From Phycisphaerae bacterium (lineage in GTDB: Bacteria; Planctomycetota; Phycisphaerae; SM23-33), in contig JASLNT010000078.1 in the NCBI GenBank assembly GCA_030745875.1, positions 31,008 to 95,007 of the forward strand: 64,000 nucleotides of DNA. Direction: 5' to 3'. Positions within the stretch are counted from its first letter, which is position 1. Each line of letters starts with the position of its first letter. The notes below the pieces were generated by a model. That model saw only the letters and a list, made by a program, of their open reading frames with translations, was not told the origin of the DNA and did not search any database. Below, piece after piece: positions 52,816 through 60,940 of the stretch. Made by a program: the position numbers and the translations under genes.

Positions 52816-52890
52816 TTGCGATCTGAAACAGGCCTGAGCGACGCTTCTGGGGTTTGCTTCAGTTTCCCGCTGACTCACGGGAGACGTTAA

Positions 52891-53352
52891 TCAACCGGTG
52901 AGGCGATCGGTGATTTCGCGTTTCAGGACGGGGTCTTTGGCGTTGTCGGCAAGAACGCGGGCATGCTCCAGGAACATTTTTGAGTCTTCCGACAGTCCTT
53001 TGGACTTAAGGTGGTCGCTCCAAAAGATAATCCAACGAGCTGCTGCGCCATTGTGACCGACTTTTTGGCAGAGTGACACGCAGCGGCCCATCGCTTCGAT
53101 TGCTTCATCCTCGCGCTTGTGCTTCTGAAGCAGAAAGGCCCGTCTCATGTGCACATCTAAAAGCCCACAAGAATCACTGATCTCATCGAAGATGCGCTCC
53201 GCATCGTCCAGGAACGCATCGACTTCCTGCAGTTGATCTGTGAGCACGCAAGATGTTCCGATTCCGACAAGTGCTTCCGCCTCGCCCATGCGTTCTTCGA
53301 TCTCCCGGTAAATGGTCAATGCAGATTCGTAGCGCCGTCCCCACGGCCTCGA
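52891..53352 (-). pseudogene. Truncated TPR-repeat protein gene (5' end lost)
   Basis: The frame encodes TPR-like helical repeats: GRRYESALTIYREIEERMGEAEALVGIG, EVDAFLDDAERIFDEISDSCGLLDVHMRRAFLLQKHKREDEAIEAMGRCVSLCQK and a helical end. It stays open only from 53352, where a stop precedes it, and has no ATG; the first usable start is a TTG at 53319 inside a repeat helix. It therefore looks like the C-terminal remnant of a larger TPR protein. It overlaps the lipoprotein frame at 53183 in another phase, so the junction is probably a deletion or recombination scar. It is convergent with the hydrolase gene. Confidence 0.65.
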
Positions 53353-54514
53353 TTACGCCATGGAGTTCTTTCGGCGTGGAGTCGGACAGTTCCGGTGCGA
53401 GGATGGCGGCTTTCGACGTCCGGAAATCGGGAACGTCGAGCATTCGCCCGTTCAGGACGCACAGTTCCAGCATGATCCTCTGTTGCTCGTCGGTCCGGAC
53501 AGTAACAGTCCCGCCCTCGGTGAACGCCTCGGCGGCCTTTTCAAGTTCGTCCCGGCGAGCGTTGAGTTTGGGCAGTTCGGCTCGGCACTTTCTGAACTCT
53601 CCAGCCGTCATAGGGTGAAGGATGCGAACCATCAAACCCCCTCCGCGGTCGGGCGGGGCGGCCTTTTGGATCAGTATCCCCAGATCGTCGCCGGTGTAGC
53701 AGTTCCGCTCAGGCCGAGCCGACCAACCTTTCGGCAGCGCCGCCTCGATAACCGCACGGCACCTCTTGACTGTCAGCAGGTGCTGATCGAAGACCTCGAA
53801 CGCCAAACCGCCCCCGTCACGGATTTCATCGAGCGTTTCGCCATCGCCGCTCGACAGGAACTTCAGGTACAGCTCCGTTCCGTCGAGTTCGTGCAACTCC
53901 CAACTGCCCGCGGCTGATGCGGCCCGATCGGCGGAGTGTTTGGCGCGAGGCGGCGCTTTGACCGAGGGATCATAGGCCTTGCGCTTCCACCCATATCGCT
54001 TCATCCGTCTCGCCGCTTCGCTGCGGTCAAGGTTAAGATACAGGGCGGTCGTCGGCAAGCCTTCGGGGCGGCTCCGCCCGTGGCGGAATACGATGCGCGT
54101 TAGCGGGTAATCGGTCTCGGCCTTGCCGCCCCGCAGATACGCCGAGTCCGACACGGACATACCGCCGACCGCCCATCTCGGGTTCTTGCCCGCCCGCCGG
54201 CCCTTCGGACGACTCCCCCGCAGGGTGAAGTTGAACCCGTCCGACAGCGTGTGGTAGCTGGTCTTGCACTCGCGATCGGGGTCCATTTGGACGACCAGGT
54301 AACCGCAACTCCTCGTCCAGTCATTGGCTCCGGCGAGTTTGAGCGCCTCCATTGCCCGCTCGTAGTCGCCGCCAACGCGGATCTCACCCACCGCCGCGAC
54401 GCCCTCCGAATCCCGCACAACAGCCGGAACGCGCGCCTTGGTGCACGAAAGGCTGACGGCGCACAATACGAAGATTCCGGCGTAGCTCACAGCGCCTCGG
54501 CCCGACGGCCTCAT
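53183..54514 (-). CDS. Hypothetical lipoprotein with out-of-frame 3' end
   Basis: A 443-residue predicted lipoprotein: AVSYAGIFVLCAVSLSCTK gives a signal with lipobox SLSC. The body is beta-rich, with SLSC...YLVVQMDPDRECKTSYHTLSDGFNF and later LELCVLNGRMLDVPDF. Up to about EAVGTALR (near 53340) it reads normally; the last 50 or so codons (DHLPGDRRTHGRGGSTCRNRN...) have the skewed, Arg/Cys-rich composition of an out-of-phase TPR sequence. So the natural 3' end was probably lost in the same event that truncated the TPR gene. The ATG at 54514 starts the signal peptide. Confidence 0.65.
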   Translation of the reverse strand: MRPSGRGAVSYAGIFVLCAVSLSCTKARVPAVVRDSEGVAAVGEIRVGGDYERAMEALKLAGANDWTRSCGYLVVQMDPDRECKTSYHTLSDGFNFTLRGSRPKGRRAGKNPRWAVGGMSVSDSAYLRGGKAETDYPLTRIVFRHGRSRPEGLPTTALYLNLDRSEAARRMKRYGWKRKAYDPSVKAPPRAKHSADRAASAAGSWELHELDGTELYLKFLSSGDGETLDEIRDGGGLAFEVFDQHLLTVKRCRAVIEAALPKGWSARPERNCYTGDDLGILIQKAAPPDRGGGLMVRILHPMTAGEFRKCRAELPKLNARRDELEKAAEAFTEGGTVTVRTDEQQRIMLELCVLNGRMLDVPDFRTSKAAILAPELSDSTPKELHGVIEAVGTALRICIDHLPGDRRTHGRGGSTCRNRNILRAHRSTAGSRCVPGRCGAHLR

Positions 54515-54678
54515 GCCGCCGCCCGCCGCCGCATTATCATCCGCTCGCCGCAATGCCCACACTCCTGTCGCCCGATGAGTACACCCATTGGCCCCGACAC
54601 GCGTAGATTAACGGGAAGTACGAACGCATGCAACGGCGGCACGCCGAATACGGGGAACTGCAGCGTTTCTCCGCAAGA

Positions 54679-55869
54679 CTAGCGGACGTCGGCAAACTGT
54701 TGTCGGTTCTTCGCCGTCCGCGCACTTTTCGCATACTCGTACTGGACACGGGCCTTGGCGCTGTCTCCGGGGATAGGGAATTCGATCTTCTCGTCGGGCA
54801 ACTGGTCAACGTTTGCCCCGGTCAGTCCTGCAAGTTCCAGTGCAATTTGCTCAAGGACCTCGTGCTTCGAGGCTCTTGTAAACAGGCGGACGGGCACAGA
54901 CGCCCCACCGTCCGTACGCACAGACAGCAGCGGGATAAGCACGGGAGAGGAACTCACCAGGCCGTCTGGATGCAGGATATTCTGAAGTGTCCAGCAGCGA
55001 ATCTCATCCAGGCCAATGTCCAGATTCCGGCGACGCGTCTCAAGCCTCATTCGGCGATTCGCCACGTCGATGGTTAGTACAGATGGTCGATAGACCACAC
55101 GCAATACAACCGCCGCGATCACGCCCACAGCCAGAATGCCGACAGCAACAAGCAAAACGTTTACGGAGTTCACATAGGCCAGAGATGCATCCCCGGCGTT
55201 GAAGAGGAAAATCCCCCATGCCGCGATGTATCCGCAAAGGCACAGTCCTGCGCCAATCCTGACGGCCTGGCTTGTGGAGTTGATCGTCCAGGTATCGTTC
55301 CGGGCTCTGCATTTGCCCCATCCGGGTATCCAGCCTGAATTCAGGACGGCGTCAGCATTGCGAAATCTGTCCGTCCGATACAATCTCACCAGTTCGGGCG
55401 CCAGCAGGAGCAACAACATCCCGGCGAACAGGAGTTGAAAAACATAATGCCAGTTCCTACTGTACAGTATCCTCGTCAGCACGCTCTTGGAGGGATCCGC
55501 CGTGTCGTAGTACACGGTCACTGTTCGTCCGCCGGCGCCGGCACGAAGTTCTCGCCAGACATCGCTGCCTTCGGGCACTGCAAAGTCATCGAAGGAATAT
55601 GCGCTGGCCGTATAAGCTCGGCCCGACACTTCGTATTTGTAATTGTACGACGTGCCGAGGACGCCGGCGGCTTCGGTCCTCGTGAGCGTCCCCGTTGCGG
55701 AGGCATAGGAAAGGACCTGAAGTTGGTCCCGGACCAAGCCGCTGAGCCCCACCACATCGGCAACAACAAGAATCGCACAGCCAATCACGTAGAAAGTCAG
55801 GCGACCCCGCTTGTGTGGATCGCTACTCTCGCAATCGGCCGGCCTCTCAGTGCTGTCATCTGTCTCCAC
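54679..55869 (-). CDS. DUF3592-type membrane protein
   Basis: A 396-residue membrane protein. After helix 1 (FYVIGCAILVVADVVGLSGLV) comes a periplasmic domain of DUF3592 type (YKYEVSGRAYTASAYSFDDF ... VTVYYDTADPSKSVL), then helix 2 (VFQLLFAGMLLLLLAPELV) and a third pair (IGAGLCLCGYIAAWGIFLF, VNVLLVAVGILAVGVIAAVVLRVVY). The C-terminal 140 residues are cytosolic and beta-rich (RNLDIGLDEIRCWTLQNIL). Function unknown for the family. A 28-codon frame with CGHCG at 54515-54600 upstream of the next gene is too short to call. Confidence 0.8.
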   Translation of the reverse strand: METDDSTERPADCESSDPHKRGRLTFYVIGCAILVVADVVGLSGLVRDQLQVLSYASATGTLTRTEAAGVLGTSYNYKYEVSGRAYTASAYSFDDFAVPEGSDVWRELRAGAGGRTVTVYYDTADPSKSVLTRILYSRNWHYVFQLLFAGMLLLLLAPELVRLYRTDRFRNADAVLNSGWIPGWGKCRARNDTWTINSTSQAVRIGAGLCLCGYIAAWGIFLFNAGDASLAYVNSVNVLLVAVGILAVGVIAAVVLRVVYRPSVLTIDVANRRMRLETRRRNLDIGLDEIRCWTLQNILHPDGLVSSSPVLIPLLSVRTDGGASVPVRLFTRASKHEVLEQIALELAGLTGANVDQLPDEKIEFPIPGDSAKARVQYEYAKSARTAKNRQQFADVR

Positions 55870-55925
55870 GATGCCTATTCTACTTTGCCTTCAGCCTCCC
55901 ACAAGAGCGTTTTCGAATTCCGGGA

Positions 55926-57404
55926 TTAGGGTTTGGCGTGGAACTGAAAAGAGTACACGTCGGCGTTTGTCATGGTTAGGCGAAGTTGAGCGACGCCGCC
56001 GTTTAATCGCGGATTGCGCTTCCAGCCCACTTCGGCGTCCGGGCGGTCGCCGGTCAGCGGTTTTGAAACTCCGATGATCTTCCCGGTCTTATCCAGAACG
56101 TCGACTTGAAGCGAGCCGTTCGGGCGGACGATGTAGTTCATACGCAGCATCACTCCGCGGTAGCGGAAAGGTTTGGTCAGTACGACGCCCCCCTTGGCTC
56201 CGGCCCGCAGAGCTACGAATCCATCGAGACGATAGACGAATCGGCGGACGCGGCCTGGGGTGGGCTCGTAGTAGTTCTCGGTGGCGTAGACGGATATTTC
56301 GCCCGGCTTGTCGGGCAGTTGGACCATGCCCCACGCCATGTAGTTGCTCCTGTTGCGGTCGCGGTTCCTGGGAACCGTTCGCGGGATCACCGGATCGGCG
56401 TAGCGGTGGAATGTTCGACCGTCGCGGCTGGTCATGAAGATCGGCTCGACCTGCTGGCTTCTGGGATCGTACCGCGTGGGAAATCCGATGAAGATGTGCG
56501 GTGCGCGGAAGTACTTCTGGACCGCGTTGGTGTATAGATGCTCACGCGACGAGCCTTTACTGTAAGACACGTCCGCCTCGTTCCTCCAGGTGACAAAATC
56601 AGCGGACGTCGCCGTGCGAATCGCACGCACGCCGCCGCGGAAACATCGCCAGTAGGCCCGGTACTCGCTCCGGTCGGCGTCCCAGAAAACGAGATTCTGC
56701 GAATCGAACTGGCCGCTGGTGAGAATGGCGCGCTGTCGAACGCGTTTCCATGTCTTACAGTCGGGCGAGACCAGGCCGAAAAGCTTGCCGCGAAGGCCTC
56801 CGACGGCCTTGTAACGGGCGCCGCGGGCGACAGCGGGGTTGGCGTCATGGAACGGCGTGAAGTTGTGCGATTCAGGGTCGCCCGTGTAGATAATGTTGTT
56901 CTTCTTCGAGCCTTTCCACAGATGCAGACCGAGCGCGGGGCGGGTCCACTTGACACCGTCAGTGCTTTCGGCGTAGCAGGTGACCGCGGGGTGGACTTGC
57001 TTCTTCTTGCGATCGTGCCGCCAGCCGCGGTAAATCATCTTGTACGTCTTACCGTCCTGAAAGAAAGTGTAATATCCGCTCGTGTTGCCTTCCCACGGAG
57101 CATCAGCGACAAAAACCACTTCTTTCGGTTCGGGGCGTAGAAGCGTGCGGCTGACCTGGCCGGAGGTTTTCGCGATCAGGTGATCGTCCAGGAACAGTTC
57201 GCACCTGCCGCCAACATCAACGGGCTCGCCGGATAGCACGGGACCCGCCAGGCATATTCCAACAAGTAGAGCGGCGGCGATAACGGTGCGAGGGCGACAG
57301 TGGGTGAACTTTCGGGAATTCCGGGAACGCAGAACTGAACTGCTGAGAGGTTTCCAATCTCGATTCCGATCGTCGGGCGTCGGAATTACCTCTGCCATCG
57401 CCAT
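55926..57404 (-). CDS. Secreted beta-propeller protein, GH32/GH43-like
   Basis: A 492-residue exported protein. A signal-like segment lies at about residues 40-58 (VIAAALLVGICLAGPVLSG) after a long basic lead, so the true start may be internal. The body has five-bladed-propeller blocks of the glycosidase type: LFLDDHLIAKTSG, GYYTFFQDGKTYKMIYRGW, YAESTDGVKWTRPALGLHLWKG, NLVFWDADRSEYRAYWRCF, FIGFPTRYDPRS, FMTSRDGRTFHRYADPVIP, NYMAWGMVQLPDKPGE. It ends in a beta-sandwich region. Planctomycetes carry many of these as putative glycoside hydrolases; activity is not proven. No catalytic residues could be assigned. Confidence 0.78.
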   Translation of the reverse strand: MAMAEVIPTPDDRNRDWKPLSSSVLRSRNSRKFTHCRPRTVIAAALLVGICLAGPVLSGEPVDVGGRCELFLDDHLIAKTSGQVSRTLLRPEPKEVVFVADAPWEGNTSGYYTFFQDGKTYKMIYRGWRHDRKKKQVHPAVTCYAESTDGVKWTRPALGLHLWKGSKKNNIIYTGDPESHNFTPFHDANPAVARGARYKAVGGLRGKLFGLVSPDCKTWKRVRQRAILTSGQFDSQNLVFWDADRSEYRAYWRCFRGGVRAIRTATSADFVTWRNEADVSYSKGSSREHLYTNAVQKYFRAPHIFIGFPTRYDPRSQQVEPIFMTSRDGRTFHRYADPVIPRTVPRNRDRNRSNYMAWGMVQLPDKPGEISVYATENYYEPTPGRVRRFVYRLDGFVALRAGAKGGVVLTKPFRYRGVMLRMNYIVRPNGSLQVDVLDKTGKIIGVSKPLTGDRPDAEVGWKRNPRLNGGVAQLRLTMTNADVYSFQFHAKP

Positions 57405-57510
57405 GAAAACAGCTTAACAACACAAACATATCGCGACAAGAAAATACTCCAAGCCAACGTCCCCTCCCTCTTCTGCTGAAAAGCGAATTCCGCGAAGCCT
57501 TACTTATTGG

Positions 57511-57626
57511 TTCCCGTTCAAGGAGAAGGCGTAATTAAGTAGAGTGTCTTGTCACGACATAGTCCATAGGACGACTTGTCCTACGTAGCCCAAAGGGCGA
57601 AGTTGGAAGACGGGTCCCCGGAACTC
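57511..57626. repeat. Interspersed repeat copy B (116 bp)
   Basis: Starts with CCCGTTCAAGGAGAAGGCG and continues TAATTAAG (57511-57539), one base different from copy A, and ends with GTCCCCGGAACTC (57614-57626). The middle differs from copy A and contains short palindromes. It sits in the 57405-57741 gap between two minus-strand genes, where no coding sequence is seen. Confidence 0.65.
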
Positions 57627-57741
57627 AAAGCCCGACCCGACTCGACCGGGCTTTCTCCTCACAACTTTCTGCAATTCACCTATCTCGCCTGTCGTGCATA
57701 GCTCGAAGAGCGACGCGGGGCACAGCGTGGTGTCCCCCAAA

Positions 57742-59847
57742 TTACTTCATTATCGCTTGCTCGAGCTGGACCCCGCCAAGGTGATGTATAATCTCCCCCC
57801 TCCTTGGCGGGACGGCCACCGGAGTTGTGCCGCCGCCGGACTGTTCGAGTATGTCTTCGATCCGCTGGCGAACTTCCGGGTCGCTGTTGGCCAGATGCTT
57901 TCGCAGCATGGGCGAAATGCTCTTGCCCAGTTCGAGCAGCTTCTTCGAGGCGTTCTGGCGGTCTTCGTAGCTTTCGGCTCCGAGTTGGGCGATAAGTTTT
58001 TCGACCTCGACGCGAGCGGCTTTGGGCGGCAGCGGAAGCGGGCAGTTAATCGACACGAACTGCCCGGCGTGGATATTCAGCACGGTTTGGGGCGATACTG
58101 CAAATCCAAGCTGCGACTTGCCCAATCGTCCCTTGAGGACCGAGCCCTTCCACATTCCAACAATCGTTCGCCCGAGATCTTCAGGGCGGAATCTGATCGA
58201 CTTAACGCGCGACGGATCGATATTAATGTCGCCATAATCGGTAGACAATTTGAACTTATCAGCGGTCAGCGAGCCGAAGAGCTCATCACCGTTGGTAAGC
58301 ACTACATGCGTGAGAGTGCTGTCGGGCTGTTCTTCTTCGGCGAACCGCATCCGGGCTATCATGTCGCGAGAAATGGTGACGGTTTTGCCCAGAGTCAGCT
58401 TCAATCTCAGCTTCTCGGGCTCAAGGAACCCGCCGAGCCGCGAGCCGTTTAGAAACACCGCCCGGTGCACCGCGTTGCCGGGATTGTCCATCGTCAGTTC
58501 TAAGAGACGCTCGGATTCAAGCTCGACCAATCCGTGGCGAGTGAGAAGTTTTATATCCATGGCCTTGGGATCGAACCCCAGGCGATCGCCCGTGCGCAAA
58601 ATCACATACGCCCCGCCGAACTTCTCGTCGTTCGGCCTGGCCGCTGTCACGCGATACGACCACTGTGCGATCTTGCTGTACGGAATACGCAGCAGCCCCC
58701 CGCCGTCGAGATCCAACTGCAGCGTCTTATTGGCGAGTTGCCCGCTTATAACCTGCCCGTCAAGCAACACGAATCGCACGTTTTGCCCCCGTCCGCCGGA
58801 CATTCCGACAATCCGGGCCGCAGGCAGGTCGAGCTCGCCGAGCAGCGTTTTCACTTTAAACGCCGCATTCTTAACCGAACCGTAAATCGGATCGCCGCTC
58901 TTCAGCAACACCGAATCTGAGGTCTCGCTGCGCTCGAGGTCCACCCCGCCGATCCCGCCGCCTGCGCGCATATTAACTATCATCGCGCGGACCGAGCCTG
59001 GAAGGTCCTTGAAAAGCTTGCTGCTCGGGAACTTCTTCATCAGTTTCTGGTGGGCGGTCTGGTCGCGGTTCTGGCTTTCGAACTGGCAGAGTATTACGGT
59101 TTTTTTGGCAGGGACGGTGATCGAATATCGCACGTATATCTGGTTGCTCTGGACCTGCACGGCCGGGCGAATCTTGGCGTGTTTGGATGTGACCACATGC
59201 AGCGTAGGAGGGCTGTTGGCCCGTCCGTTGCGGACCATGAACGCCGTATCCTTGGCGCCGAACAAACTGCCTCCGCTGCTGTAGGTTGTCTGCTTGATTC
59301 CGTAACTGTGCGAACTGAAGATCGCCACCTGCAGGGTAATCGGCGCCGAGGTGGGATTCTCGAACACCTCGAGCCACCTCGCCATCGGGCGGTCCTTGTA
59401 AACTTTGATGCGGCGGTAGATGTTCAGGCCCTTGTTGCTCCACGGCCCCATTTCGATTTCGTCGCCAGCCTTGTTTGCCCAGGCTGTGTAATTCGGAGTT
59501 TGAAAACTCGCGCCATTGATCTGCAGGTACATCCCCCCCCCGTAGTACGCATAGTCCGTGCCGCGATAGACCGTTCCGTACTTCTTGATATCCCAGCGAT
59601 ATCCCCCGCCGTCATTCATAACATGATAGCTCGATTGGCGAAAATCCACCTTGCGGGCGCGTTTGATGTGGGCCCGCCCTTTGGGAGTCGCCAACGATCC
59701 GCCCACGGCGTTGACGGGAACCGGCATGATATCAGCACGAACAACAAACTCAGCGCTCGCCGACAGAGCCAGGAACAAAAACACGCACGCCAGCAACAGC
59801 GCCGCGGTCAAACGTAATCCACCAGTCGCGTCAATCCGGATTGTCAT
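57742..59847 (-). CDS. Large exported repeat protein of unknown function
   Basis: A 701-residue secreted protein. Signal peptide LTAALLLACVFLFLALSASA (about residues 13-33). Residues 60-300 are a beta-sandwich-like domain (YRWDIKKYGTVYRGTDYAYYGGGMYLQING, RRIKVYKDRPMARWLEVFEN). From about 325 there are four to five repeats with the pattern S-G-D-x-I/L-x-G...x-V-x-T-x-G-x-L-x-I...R-I-x-G/S-I (for example GDPIYGSVKNAAFKVKTLLG, GDELFGSLTADKFKLSTDYG). The C-terminus has a HEAT-like helix pair (DRQNASKKLLELGKSISPMLRKHLANSDPEVRQRIEDI). AAAGGCG precedes the ATG. A likely surface protein; function unknown. Confidence 0.78.
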   Translation of the reverse strand: MTIRIDATGGLRLTAALLLACVFLFLALSASAEFVVRADIMPVPVNAVGGSLATPKGRAHIKRARKVDFRQSSYHVMNDGGGYRWDIKKYGTVYRGTDYAYYGGGMYLQINGASFQTPNYTAWANKAGDEIEMGPWSNKGLNIYRRIKVYKDRPMARWLEVFENPTSAPITLQVAIFSSHSYGIKQTTYSSGGSLFGAKDTAFMVRNGRANSPPTLHVVTSKHAKIRPAVQVQSNQIYVRYSITVPAKKTVILCQFESQNRDQTAHQKLMKKFPSSKLFKDLPGSVRAMIVNMRAGGGIGGVDLERSETSDSVLLKSGDPIYGSVKNAAFKVKTLLGELDLPAARIVGMSGGRGQNVRFVLLDGQVISGQLANKTLQLDLDGGGLLRIPYSKIAQWSYRVTAARPNDEKFGGAYVILRTGDRLGFDPKAMDIKLLTRHGLVELESERLLELTMDNPGNAVHRAVFLNGSRLGGFLEPEKLRLKLTLGKTVTISRDMIARMRFAEEEQPDSTLTHVVLTNGDELFGSLTADKFKLSTDYGDINIDPSRVKSIRFRPEDLGRTIVGMWKGSVLKGRLGKSQLGFAVSPQTVLNIHAGQFVSINCPLPLPPKAARVEVEKLIAQLGAESYEDRQNASKKLLELGKSISPMLRKHLANSDPEVRQRIEDILEQSGGGTTPVAVPPRRGEIIHHLGGVQLEQAIMK

Positions 59848-60131
59848 AGCAGTCGCCTTTCGCTGATCCTCTTCTGAGCGCACGTTTCGGTCTCAGACCG
59901 CTGCCGGGCGCTGACACCTGATCCGCTCTAAACAGAACTATCAGTGTAACAACGATTAATCCGGCAATCCCAAGCAGAACAGTCTGTAAATTTATTAGAC
60001 GCCGCCGGCGAACAAGAGTTCCCCACTCACACGAAATTGTCAGGGCAGGTGTGTGACATGGGTTTATGCAAGCAAGTTTTTTGAATTCAATTCGGGGGTC
60101 AATTCGAGCGCCATCGTACTTTGTTATTAAC

Positions 60132-60177
60132 TTCCGTTCAACGACAAGGCGTAATTAAGTAAGCTGTCCCCGGGAAC
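60132..60177. repeat. Interspersed repeat copy C (46 bp, internally deleted)
   Basis: TTCCGTTCAACGACAAGGCG, TAATTAAG (60132-60159) is followed almost directly by TGTCCCCGGGAACT (60165-60177), so the middle present in A and B is absent. It lies in the 59848-60240 gap, which also shows a hydrophobic open frame (see findings). Confidence 0.6.
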
Positions 60178-60240
60178 TACGGAACTAACAGGAACTCGGG
60201 ATTACCCGGCAGGCCGCCCGGTTTCTACTGCAAAGTCCCC

Positions 60241-60861
60241 TTAAGGCTTGCCCCCGCCGCCCCGGGCGGTTTTGCGGCGTTGGCGCACCACTTCGAATAA
60301 GCAGACGCCCGTAGCCACTGAAACGTTCAGGCATTCCACGTTTCCAAGCATTGGAATCTGGGCAAGGTGGTCGCACGTTTCCCGCGTCAGACGGCGCAGG
60401 CCCTTGCCCTCGGCTCCGGCGACTATGGCGACCGGGCCTGTCAGATCGATGTCGTATAGCATTTCCCCACCGGAATCGTCCGTTCCGACCAGACTGAAAC
60501 CGAGTTCCTGCAACTTCCGCATCGCCCTGGCGAGATTTGCGACGGTGACCACCGGGGTCGTCGCCGCAGCTCCGCAGGCGATACGCTGAACAGTTTCGGT
60601 GACTCGAACGGAGTGGTGTTTGGGCGTAACTATCGCGACCGTTCCGGCCGCGTTGGCCGACCGCAGGCAGGCGCCGAGATTATGCGGATCGGTTACCTCG
60701 TCCAGAACCAGAATCAGCGCCTTTGGATCGCGCTGCGATTCCAACTGCTCGTACAACTCATCTTCGGACACTTCGGCCAGGCGCCCCTCGATGCTCGCGT
60801 GCCGGTTGTCGCGGGCTTTGGGGCGGCGATCACGATTTCGGCTTCGGTTGCGTCTGCTCAT
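60241..60861 (-). CDS. rlmB: 23S rRNA (guanosine-2'-O-)-methyltransferase, SpoU family
   Basis: A 206-residue SpoU/TrmH-family 2'-O-methyltransferase. The knot motifs are intact: motif 1 LDEVTDPHNLGACLRSANAAG, motif 2 VAIVAGAEGKGLRRLT, motif 3 IPMLGNVECLNVSVATGVCLFEVVRQR. The N-terminus is a short basic segment (RRNRSRNRDRRPKARDN) instead of the ribosome-binding domain of E. coli RlmB, so the exact target could be another SpoU substrate. The ATG at 60861 is used. It is next to PEP-CTERM and repeat genes with no functional link. Confidence 0.85.
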   Translation of the reverse strand: MSRRNRSRNRDRRPKARDNRHASIEGRLAEVSEDELYEQLESQRDPKALILVLDEVTDPHNLGACLRSANAAGTVAIVTPKHHSVRVTETVQRIACGAAATTPVVTVANLARAMRKLQELGFSLVGTDDSGGEMLYDIDLTGPVAIVAGAEGKGLRRLTRETCDHLAQIPMLGNVECLNVSVATGVCLFEVVRQRRKTARGGGGKP

Positions 60862-60940
60862 TGGAGAACCTTAACGATAATTGGCGCCAAAGAGCAAGGG
60901 CGGATTCGTCGTGTCGAAGATCCGCCTCCGGCTGGGCGGA

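Noticed and set aside
54515..54600. Minus-strand 28-codon frame with CGHCG just before the lipoprotein start
   Set aside because: Too short to support, although its stop overlaps the next ATG.
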